From Psychroflexus torquis ATCC 700755 (lineage in GTDB: Bacteria; Bacteroidota; Bacteroidia; Flavobacteriales; Flavobacteriaceae): a stretch of DNA of 64,000 nucleotides. The translations under genes and the position numbers were made by a program. Of this stretch, positions 53,496 to 60,574 are shown piece after piece (the stretch's first letter is position 1; the number at the start of each line of letters is the position of its first letter). The stretch is taken from positions 3,100,001 through 3,164,000 of the forward strand of contig NC_018721.1 of the NCBI RefSeq assembly GCF_000153485.2, in the 5' to 3' direction. Below the pieces are notes generated by a model that saw only the letters and a program-made list of their open reading frames with translations, was not told where the DNA came from and made no database searches.

Positions 53496-54005
53496 TTATA
53501 AACTCATAAAAATCGTCACATCAAAGGTAGACACTCCAGATTTACATTGTAAAATATATTCCCATTCGGCATTTATTGAGTTAAAATCAATACTTGAAAT
53601 TTTTTTTAAATACTCTTTACATTTTAGAAAGTCGTTACTCCCTTTTAAATCAGCAACCATAAAGGTTTGGTTTTTTATGTTTCCTAAATCATTACATAAT
53701 CTTTTTAACTCTTTTTCAATTACTGAGATAACTTGAGTCAAAAAAGAAACTCTAAAGTTATGGGGAAATAGTCTAGCTATATCATGATACTTTTCAAATT
53801 TCTCATAACTTTCTGTACCAATCAAATCTAAATATTTTTCGTATTTTTCACTATCATTCATTTGGTCATTAACGTCAACTTCATTGGTGTTTTCTTCAAG
53901 CTCTTTTTTTTGAGTACTTAAGAAAGTTTCAATTAGGTTTTGGTATTTTCTTAAATCTCCAAAAATTATATGATAAAGTGATATGTCGAATTCTTTACGT
54001 GTCAT
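53496..54005 (-). CDS. Unknown protein truncated by the IS3 element
   Basis: The first 155 or so residues (MTRKEFDISLYHIIFGDLRKY..., helix-rich with a YHDIARLFPHNFR segment) look native. The last ones (STFDVTIFMSL) are read from the IS3 end. Without the insertion the protein would continue. It starts 13 bases after an attC-like core (CGTTGGC). Confidence 0.5.
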   Translation of the reverse strand: MTRKEFDISLYHIIFGDLRKYQNLIETFLSTQKKELEENTNEVDVNDQMNDSEKYEKYLDLIGTESYEKFEKYHDIARLFPHNFRVSFLTQVISVIEKELKRLCNDLGNIKNQTFMVADLKGSNDFLKCKEYLKKISSIDFNSINAEWEYILQCKSGVSTFDVTIFMSL

Positions 54006-54016
54006 TTTATATAATA

Positions 54017-54075
54017 GCCAACGACCCCGCTATGAAACGTGTCCTGAAGGGCATGTTTTATAGCGATTGTTGTGC
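54017..54075 (-). repeat. Short attC-like site before the AlbA_2 gene stop
   Basis: It is 59 bp from GCCAACGACC to GATTGTTGTGC. The arms CCGCTATGAAACGTG and CATGTTTTATAGCG pair with two wobbles around CCTGAAGG. It has the size and form of a classical attC. Confidence 0.72.
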
Positions 54076-54091
54076 TTTCGTGCTTTATTTT

Positions 54092-55582
54092 TCATTTCAA
54101 TTTTGCTTTCACTTTCTTAGTTAAATAATAACCGCCAGTTTGTGCAGCTTCTCCTCTAAATTCAATTAATTCTGCTTCTTTTAATTGTTGCAGATATCTT
54201 TCCATTGTTCTTTCAGAAACACTAATTGCAGTAATATATTCGGGCGCTCTATTTCCTTCATGTTTAGCAATAGCTTTAAGAAGAGTAGATAGTTTTTCTT
54301 TAACTTTCTTCGTAGCTCCGTCAATAGCTCCGTCAATAGCTCCGTCAATAGCTCCGTCAATAGCTCCGTCATTATCTTTAGTTATAGCTCCGTCAATTGT
54401 TCCGTCACTAGCTCCGCCAATTTTACTATTACCAAAGAAAGTAAGTTTAACAGTTTGCTCTCCAATATCCCAAACAGGTGCTTTAAGACCTGCTTTCTTA
54501 CATTCATCTGAAATCATAATAGTTCCCCTACCTATTTTCTCAATAAACCCTCTTAAAAACACCATATGAGCTATGTCTGGATTGTAAGGCATGGAAAGAT
54601 GACTCTTCTTGAGCTCGCTCTGCTTGTATGGTGATTTCCCCGTATTGCCCACTTCAATTTTGTCCGGATAGACAATTACAGCCATAGCACTAGAAGGAAT
54701 AGAATATTCACGATGCACTAGTGCATTCATAACACCTTCACGTAATGCTCTCATTGGTATTTCATAATCGTCTTCTCTTTTCCATTCTTTTTTGTCAAAT
54801 TTTCTCTGTAATTGTAAGTGTTTCTCGAAAAAGTCGAGAATGGCAATCCTGTTTTTGAAAAGATTACCATCTAATAATCGATCATCAGTAAATTTACTTC
54901 CAGTTTTTCCGCCTTTCAAAAGCGCAACTCGAACACGAGATTGAGGAATAAATCGTGCAGGATTTTTAGCAAACAACAGCACCGAAGCATTGGTGAAATT
55001 ACCCTTTTGATAAAGTCCATAATGAGATAAAAAGTCTATTGGCTCTCGCTTATTCTCACTAAAATTATCGTCAAATCTTGCAGCCTCTATAGTCTTTTGA
55101 ATTTCTTCCAAATCAAAATCACTAAATTCTACACCAAGGCATGCTTGTCGCTCCCAATGAATTTCAGTTTCTTGCCGTTTGTGTATAAGCGCTGAAATTT
55201 CTTTTGATGAGGCCTGAATGGTTCTATCATTTCTGCGATAGTAAATGCTTCCATTAAAAATATATGGCTGTTTTGAACCTTCCCATACTTTAATGAGTAG
55301 CAATTGTTTATCTCCATAATTTTCAATAGAAACCATAACAGGAGCTTCTGGCACCAATTCTTTTAGTAAGTATTGTTCCAATTCTCTTTGGCGTTTCTCC
55401 GCGTTTATAATGCCTTTGACAGTTTTGTTATCAGTAATACCAAGCAGCAATTGACCTCCTTGATTATTTAAGAAGCCGCAAATAGTTTTACCGGTGGCGT
55501 CTTTGCGAACAACTTCTTTGAACTCAAGCTGTCCGCTTTCTTCTTGCTTCAGAAGATCTTTTATGAGTTGTTCTGATTTCAT
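54092..55582 (-). CDS. AlbA_2 (Schlafen-type) DNA-binding plus ATPase-like regulator
   Basis: The 496-residue protein starts with an AlbA_2 domain (ESGQLEFKEVVRKDATGKTI, then CGFLNNQGGQLLLGI), followed by a GHKL-type ATPase/HATPase_c_4 segment (REGVMNALVHREYS and MVFLRGFIEKIGRGT), and a C-terminal winged-helix domain (SVSERTMERYLQQLKEAELI). Between the last two is a low-complexity linker with four or five copies of DGAI, from 12-bp tandem repeats. It overlaps the DUF4062 gene by four bases. The pair could be a defence or regulatory unit. Confidence 0.78.
   Translation of the reverse strand: MKSEQLIKDLLKQEESGQLEFKEVVRKDATGKTICGFLNNQGGQLLLGITDNKTVKGIINAEKRQRELEQYLLKELVPEAPVMVSIENYGDKQLLLIKVWEGSKQPYIFNGSIYYRRNDRTIQASSKEISALIHKRQETEIHWERQACLGVEFSDFDLEEIQKTIEAARFDDNFSENKREPIDFLSHYGLYQKGNFTNASVLLFAKNPARFIPQSRVRVALLKGGKTGSKFTDDRLLDGNLFKNRIAILDFFEKHLQLQRKFDKKEWKREDDYEIPMRALREGVMNALVHREYSIPSSAMAVIVYPDKIEVGNTGKSPYKQSELKKSHLSMPYNPDIAHMVFLRGFIEKIGRGTIMISDECKKAGLKAPVWDIGEQTVKLTFFGNSKIGGASDGTIDGAITKDNDGAIDGAIDGAIDGAIDGATKKVKEKLSTLLKAIAKHEGNRAPEYITAISVSERTMERYLQQLKEAELIEFRGEAAQTGGYYLTKKVKAKLK
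54315..54370 (+). repeat. 12-bp tandem repeat within the AlbA_2 gene
   Basis: The unit GCTCCGTCAATA is repeated about five times, plus diverged units on both sides (54386-54415). Its length keeps the reading frame, so copy number changes would only alter linker length. Confidence 0.8.
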
Positions 55583-56163
55583 TGATCTAGATTATTTAAA
55601 TTGGCTAATTCACGCTCCACTCTTTTTATATCTCTGAACAGCGTTTCTATGTGTCGCATTGCTTCATCAGGTCTGAAAAATTCCTGAACCCAATGGTGCT
55701 TTCGTTCTTCGTAAGGCAAGTCTATTTGGACGGCGTCATTGTACATATCAATTACCCGAACACTATCCATAACAGAAGTAGTTTGAATTTCAAAGTCATT
55801 CCGCTGAGTATTGGCAGCATCTGCATACATATACTGTGCTAGTAGCTTTCTTGAGAACGTAACGAAACTATGTGCTATATATCTTCTCGGTTTATTGATA
55901 GCAATAGCCCTTAGAAACTCCTGATGAGTAATTCCAGTACTATACATTGGATTTATAATCCCAAAGAAAACATCACACTCTTCAACAGCAGCAAGACATG
56001 CGTCAGTATTATTCATTCCAAGTGGTGGATGTAAAGTCCCGAACTCTGAATTGATTACGTGATAGCCGTAAGTATTCAGTATCCCACAAATTTGCAGCAG
56101 CAAATCACGATTTTGGTAAACCGTGGATGCAACCATTAGCTTTATTTTTTGTTTTTTAGCCAT
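55579..56163 (-). CDS. DUF4062 domain protein
   Basis: The 194-residue protein has the DUF4062 pattern: KLMVASTVYQNRD at the start, VINSEFGTLHPP, AAVEECDVFFGIINPMYSTGITHQEFLRAI and KPRRYIAHSFVTFSR. DUF4062 is found with NACHT, AlbA_2 or similar partners and is suspected of sensing or a nucleotide-hydrolase role. It is the first gene of a pair with the AlbA_2 protein. The start follows ATACCGTATATAG, a remnant of an attC-like arm. Confidence 0.75.
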   Translation of the reverse strand: MAKKQKIKLMVASTVYQNRDLLLQICGILNTYGYHVINSEFGTLHPPLGMNNTDACLAAVEECDVFFGIINPMYSTGITHQEFLRAIAINKPRRYIAHSFVTFSRKLLAQYMYADAANTQRNDFEIQTTSVMDSVRVIDMYNDAVQIDLPYEERKHHWVQEFFRPDEAMRHIETLFRDIKRVERELANLNNLDQ

Positions 56164-56212
56164 TCTTGTCTATATACGGTATCTTTTTTTGCATGAAGCA
56201 GTAGAGTAGAGC

Positions 56213-56259
56213 CTGATTGTTTTATTATATTCTCTATACGAATATAATAAAACAATCAG
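56213..56259. repeat. Perfect 19-bp inverted repeat in domain VI position
   Basis: Arms of 19 bases (56213-56231 and 56241-56259, starting CTGATTGTTTTATT) with a nine-base loop. It is where domain VI of the group II intron is expected. No bulged adenosine can be placed with confidence. Confidence 0.6.
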
Positions 56260-56274
56260 CACCCCCTTCATCAA

Positions 56275-56298
56275 ACACTTCGACAGGCTCAGTGCAGC
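56275..56298. repeat. REP-like sequence inside the domain V region of the intron
   Basis: ACACTTCGACAGGCTCAGTG is followed by CAGCG. Related sequence (GCACTGAGCTTGTTGAAGTG) is in the IS110 leaders at about 45509 and 49014. It interrupts the sequence between CACGG and the TTTGATGAAGG expected to follow it. Confidence 0.45.
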
Positions 56299-56343
56299 GC
56301 CGTGCATGAAGTTTTCCCTCACACGGCTTACCGATAGATTTCT

Positions 56344-57105
56344 TTATTGAGCTTTCGCAAGGGTTTTTAAACGTGCATACTTTTCTATGTCAAATAGGTT
56401 GTAAAATTTAACCAAATTCTCATAGGGTCGCTGGCGTAGCTTCCGATGCGCTTTCCTTCCTTTGCACTTCATCCATTTAAATAATTTGTAATCCAGATGC
56501 TTTTTAATGATTTTTATGGTTTCCCAAATATGTGTAACCTTACTGATAGAAAAGTAATTTAGCCAACCTCTTAATAATTGATTGACCTTCCATACTATCC
56601 ACTCAATTGTCCAATGTTTTCGATTTGCAAATAGTTCTCGCAATTTTGAAAACAATTTAGACCGTGACTTCATACTGGGTCGTACATTGGTGTAATTCTT
56701 GGCATTCCATCCAAATTTGGACTTTATACTTCTAAATTCAAACCCCAAAAAGAATAAACTGCTCTTGCTACTATGCAAAAGTTTTGTCTTTTCTTTATTT
56801 AACGTTAATCCCATATTATCCATTATACTAGTGATATAGTCCAGTATCTCTTTGCTGAAATACCATTTACCCATCAATAGAAAATCATCTGCATAACGAA
56901 CTATGCGGATGTTTGCCTTGGCAAACTTCCCCTTCGGATTGTTTACAATCTGGTCAAATGCATGGAGATATATGTTGGATAATAATGGCGAGATAACTTC
57001 CCCTTGTGGACTTCCTTTGGTACTCGCTACTAGCTTTCCGTTGGGTAGCCGTACAGGCGCAGTTAACCATTGATGTATCAAACTTAAAATACTATGATCT
57101 ACCAA
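56344..57105 (-). pseudogene. ltrA: Group II intron reverse transcriptase, C-terminal part after a frameshift
   Basis: This 253-residue frame has VDHSILSLIHQWL, the TKGSPQGEVISPLLSNIYLH motif and the RYADDF active site (YADD, about residues 70-73), then a maturase X domain (LRGWLNYFSISKVTHIWE). It is separated from its N-terminal part by a frameshift at a run of A near 57110. Confidence 0.85.
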
Positions 57106-57719
57106 CCTTTTCTTTTCTTTAGTAAAATAAATAATTTAGTATGCGGGATGGTGTCAAAATACTTCGACAAGTCCGCATCATAGACAAATTGATGCCTATC
57201 ATAAATATTTTGTTTTACTTGCTTTATGGCGTCTTTTGCTCCTCGTTTGGGTCTAAATCCAAAAGAGGTATGCTCAAAATCTGCCTCCCAAAGTGGCTCT
57301 ATTAGCATCTTTACTGCCATTTGAACCACGCGGTCGCGAATTGTTGGTATTCCTAATACCCTAAAATCTCCTTCCTTTTCCTTGGGGATGAGCTTTTGCT
57401 TTACTGCTTGGCTCCTGTAGGTGTGACCTTGTAAGTCTTGTTGAATCTCGCCAAGAAAAATAGATATTCCTTGCTTTTCAATAGCGTCAAAACTTTGATT
57501 GTCTACACCTACCCCTTTAGAATAGTTGCTCCTAACTCGTCGAAAAGCTTCTATAAGCGTATTGCCCTCACAGAGTTTTCCGTAAAGACTATAAGCCTTG
57601 AAGCCCTTATCTTGCTTGGCTCTAATATATAGCTTCCTCTGAAAAACACGAATAGCTGCATCGCTTTGCGATGGACTTGTTAATAGATTTACATCAATAC
57701 TTGTCATTCTGTCTTTCAT
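57099..57719 (-). pseudogene. ltrA: Group II intron reverse transcriptase, N-terminal part
   Basis: The 206 residues include the RT0-RT3 region: VGVDNQSFDAI, RSQAVKQKLIPKEKEGDFRVLGIP, QMAVKMLIEPLWEADFEHTS and DADLSKYFDTIPH. The frame then shifts at LLKKRKGW, so the YADD half is read only after a frame change. The normal fusion would read ...LLKKR-LVDHSIL. Confidence 0.85.
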
Positions 57720-58187
57720 ATAAGCATATCTAAAGTAGTGTCCCTTTCCTAATTAGAGTTTTGTTGTCTCTAACATCATAGGTACTATGAACACCTCCGA
57801 CTTCTCTTGCTACAGCTAGTAATTTCGTAATACTTATGTACTAGCTTTTATAGTTGCCACCATTTGTAACAAGAGACCTCCCACGTTTCGTAGTTTTCCA
57901 TCTATAACCACGCCATCCCTATGACTCCGGTAGATTGTTACACTTCATACTACTGTTTATCCATGCAACATAACAGGGTTCGAGAACGTCGAAACTCTCC
58001 CCAATCTACAGATACACTTATCGAAGCTACTACGGGTTCACACTTGCGTATTACAGCTTGGTTATTTGAACATGCCAAGCTTCAGCGAAATCCTCACAAA
58101 TTTAACTGTCGGCAGCTCTTCTAAATGAACAGCAAATTATTTAGGTAGGATTTACACCTACTGGAAAACCACAACTTCGTGGCGCAC
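57720..58187 (-). ncRNA. 5' region of the group II intron RNA (domains I-IV, before the reverse transcriptase)
   Basis: About 470 bases with no ORF between the intron 5' end and the reverse transcriptase start. Such introns have folded RNA (domain I) here. The sequence near 57880-58080 contains hairpin-forming stretches, but I cannot assign domains. Confidence 0.5.
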
Positions 58188-58240
58188 CAACGTTAAGAAT
58201 ATGAAACGGCTTTTTTGCTGTTTTATATTTAGTGTTGTAC
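58188..58240 (-). repeat. attC-like site with the group II intron at its end
   Basis: CAACGTTAAGAATATGAAACGG and CTGTTTTATATTTAGTGTTG are paired arms with wobbles; GTTGTAC lies at the cassette end. The intron begins immediately beside CAACGTT. Confidence 0.62.
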
Positions 58241-58247
58241 TCAGTTT

Positions 58248-58670
58248 TTACTTATATCTTATTCCAATAGAACTTGATCCCCCTTTCGGATCGTTGTCTG
58301 CCCAAACTTCTCCCCAATTAAAATCCCTTTCTTTACCTATTTCTTGAGTTAACCAGTCTTGATACTTTTTTAATTTTTCTTTTTTGCTCTTCTCACTCCA
58401 AGAGTCCCAACCAGAGTTTAAATCAAATGGGTTGTCATTTATCACCATTGAGAGTTCAGATAATTCTTCTTCTTTAAAGCAAAGAGACATTATGAAGTAC
58501 TTGTCACCAATTTGAATGTTTTTAATGTCTAGCCATTTATAACCGTTACCCGTATCTCGGATTTCTTGAACTTCTCCTAATTTCTGACTTTCAATCAAGT
58601 AAAAGTTTGAGTTTGGTGTCAACTCCAGTGAATCATTCAACTCAATATGTCCTTTGTTTTTATCTATCAT
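58248..58670 (-). CDS. Unknown acidic protein in a cassette with matching ends
   Basis: The start is the ATG giving MIDKNKGHIELNDSLEL; an upstream TTG lies within the cassette core. The product has 140 residues and the fold is unknown, with WGEVWADNDPKGGSSSIGIR near the C-terminus. The ends of its unit match exactly: GTTGTACTCA at the start (plus 58677-58686) and TGAGTACAAC at the end (plus 58234-58243). Confidence 0.5.
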   Translation of the reverse strand: MIDKNKGHIELNDSLELTPNSNFYLIESQKLGEVQEIRDTGNGYKWLDIKNIQIGDKYFIMSLCFKEEELSELSMVINDNPFDLNSGWDSWSEKSKKEKLKKYQDWLTQEIGKERDFNWGEVWADNDPKGGSSSIGIRYK

Positions 58671-58679
58671 TCTAATTGA

Positions 58680-58810
58680 GTACAACGTTGTTGTATATGG
58701 TTTGTTGCGTGGTTAAGCATCTAATTTAGCAAATACAAACCGAATATAAAATCCGCGAGGATTTTCGTAAGTAGGCTAGAACTAGCAATAAATTATATAC
58801 GGTGTTACCA
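58680..58810 (-). repeat. attC-like site between the two unknown genes
   Basis: It runs from GTACAACGTTGTTGTATATGG to TTATATACGGTGTTACCA, 131 bp. Central hairpin AATCCGCGAGGATT. The arms GTATATGGTTTGTTGC and GCAATAAATTATATAC pair with wobbles. Confidence 0.75.
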
Positions 58811-58817
58811 CACGTTT

Positions 58818-59420
58818 TTATTTTTCCTTTTTATAAGTTAATATATTTCCTCTCGGAAAGTACATTAGATTTAAAAACTCTTTATTATATCCAAGTATTT
58901 CATATTTCAGAGTATCCGATTTATTTGTCAATATTAAAAACTCTCCAGGTTTTAATTTAGTATCAGCAAATTCTGGCAATTTATCAGTCACTTTGTAGTC
59001 ATAAATATCGCTTGAGTCAGTTTCCGTTCCTTTATAAAACATTATCCATCTCCGATTTTTAATTTCAATTCCAGCGAGTGTATCTTTTTCGTCAATCCAA
59101 ATTTCATTTTTAAAATATGTTGTATTCTCTTTAATTGAGTTTTGAACATTTGAATCGTATTCGCTATTGCTATTTACAATTTGCATATAAATGAAAAAAA
59201 AAGTTACGGGAATCAATCCAATAATTATTTGCCAATATTTATAATTCTTTAATTGTTTAGTCGGTTTGTTCAGGAACAAAAAAAGTATTCCAAAAACCAT
59301 TGAAATGAAGAATAAATATGTAGGCCACATTTGTTCTGTAAACATTCGAATATTCATCACAATTCCGTAAATCAAATACGAAATGGCAAATAGTCCAAGA
59401 GGTGTTTTAAGGTTTGTCAT
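58818..59420 (-). CDS. Four-helix membrane protein, unknown function, cassette with matching ends
   Basis: The 200-residue protein has three or four hydrophobic helices at the N-terminus (to about residue 85) and a soluble C-terminal part. No known family is recognised. The unit ends match over 10 bases: GTTACCACAC at the start (plus 59446-59455) and GTGTGGTAAC at the end (plus 58804-58813). Confidence 0.5.
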   Translation of the reverse strand: MTNLKTPLGLFAISYLIYGIVMNIRMFTEQMWPTYLFFISMVFGILFLFLNKPTKQLKNYKYWQIIIGLIPVTFFFIYMQIVNSNSEYDSNVQNSIKENTTYFKNEIWIDEKDTLAGIEIKNRRWIMFYKGTETDSSDIYDYKVTDKLPEFADTKLKPGEFLILTNKSDTLKYEILGYNKEFLNLMYFPRGNILTYKKEK

Positions 59421-59502
59421 TCTTGAATTTAGGTTTTTTTCAAATGTGTGGTAACATCCTTATAAACCCTATTCAAATCTTCGTTATAGGGTATATATCT
59501 AT

Positions 59503-59757
59503 TTAGGACGTTGTTTTATTTTCATCTAAACTAACACTTTCATACATATTATCCAATGGACTTTTTATTGTTTTGTTATTAATCGCTAAAACTCGAGTGT
59601 AGATTTCTGTTGTTTTTGAGCTATTATGACCTAAAGCGGCCTGGATATGTCTTAAACTTGTCCCCCGTTCCATAAGGTGTGTGGCAAAACTATGACGTAA
59701 AGTGTGTGGGGTACTCCAAGGGTTTCCGTTGGTCTCTTTCACAGCTTTTCGATACAT
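59503..59757 (-). pseudogene. Tyrosine recombinase, C-terminal fragment
   Basis: Eighty-four residues of the catalytic domain: [24 protein letters not shown] (H-x-x-R), [12 protein letters not shown] (the nucleophilic Tyr of the TEIYTRV motif) and a tail ending SPLDNMYE. A stop lies about 14 codons upstream, so the N-terminal domain and first Arg are gone. The SPLD tail is typical of Bacteroidota recombinases linked to IS91-like elements. Confidence 0.7.
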
Positions 59758-59931
59758 ACTTTGATCTTTAGATGCTTTCGTTATTTTTAGTCATAAATTA
59801 ATTATGCCTTGGTCACCTAAATTAGTTAAAACAGACTTTAAAAAACTACTTTTTTAATCATTTAAAGGTATTTAACCGTTAAGAACGGATAGACTTAAGT
59901 TATGTCCTTGCCGAGATGTTGTGAAAAATAA

Positions 59932-60306
59932 ATGCAAACTTTGCTTAGTAGCCTATCGACTTATGATTGTTGTAAGATTATCAAAAAAACCACAGTAACA
60001 CTCTCCACTAAAGAATTTATACGGCGTTTTCAACTCCATATTCTTTCCAAAGGCTTTACCCGAATAAGGCATTATGGGTTTTTGAGCAGCAGTTGGAAAA
60101 AAGAGAAGTTGCCGCTATTACAACTGCAATTAAGAGATAAAAACTTGGCACACATATTAACCTTTGCCACTCAAGAGAAGTCCTTACATCGCTGTTGTCC
60201 GAGTTGTAAAAAGCAAACCTTGATCACACTTTTTACTTTTGACAGTTGCGGGCCGCCAAAGGATTACAAAAAAATTATAAAGGATACACTGGAATACAAA
60301 AATTAA
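59932..60306 (+). pseudogene. IS91-family transposase, C-terminal fragment
   Basis: One hundred and twenty-four residues: EFIRRFQLHILSKGFTRIRHYGFLS in the middle and CCPSCKKQTLI zinc-finger-like Cys pairs near the end. The catalytic tyrosines lie upstream in a full protein and are missing here. It faces the recombinase fragment. Confidence 0.72.
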
Positions 60307-60574
60307 AAAATAGTTCTAAAAAGAGCCTTGACTTACTAGTGCCCAAACTGAAGCAAAATGATAAAAAAAAGCAGATTCTCACATAAAAAAAGCATGATCT
60401 CCCTAAAAAGTACTCTATTCAGATAAGCAACTGAATAAAAAGGGATGCAAAGCACTCTGAAAAAAACCTTCTCCTCTTGTAAGGTTCCTGCCAACTCATC
60501 GAATTCCCCCTTATTTAAAAATACCGGATCAGTCAACAAATCATATAGCTTTGGCCTATCGGCAAGCCATATGC
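60307..60574. other. Region beside the IS91 remnant
   Basis: These 268 bases have no supported gene. They contain poly-A tracts and may include the remaining 3' end of the IS91-like element. The expected attC-like end of the agmatine deiminase unit is not recognisable. Confidence 0.35.

Larger units (their letters stand above)
52304..53520 (-). mobile_element. IS3-family element (IS150-like layout)
   Basis: It is bounded by inverted ends TGTGACTAATTTTTTA (plus, left) and TAAAAATCGTCACA (plus, right). It carries orfA (53201-53479) and orfB (52317-53168) with a slippery A AAA AAG site between them. The catalytic residues are intact, so it could be active. It cuts the gene to its right (53496-54005). 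Confidence 0.75.
56201..58187 (-). mobile_element. Group II intron (ribozyme plus broken reverse transcriptase)
   Basis: The minus strand begins GTGCGCCACGAAG at 58187, the GUGCG 5' end of group II introns, and carries the reverse transcriptase frames, a domain V-like hairpin (AGCCGTGTGAGG...CATGCACGGC, plus 56295-56335) and a terminal hairpin in domain VI position. The 3' end, near 56201, is approximate. It begins directly after AACGTTG of an attC-like site. Confidence 0.65.

Noticed and set aside
54315..54415. 12-bp repeats that could be a CRISPR array
   Set aside because: Units are too short, have no spacers and encode a DGAI linker in frame within the AlbA_2 gene.
59503..59757. Recombinase fragment as the integron integrase IntI
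   Set aside because: Only the C-terminal part remains, the IntI-specific extra helix region is not visible, and the SPLD tail fits recombinases paired with IS91-like elements.
60336..60539. 67-codon minus-strand frame beside the IS91 fragment
   Set aside because: It lacks a recognisable domain and a good start, and lies in poly-A-rich remnant DNA.
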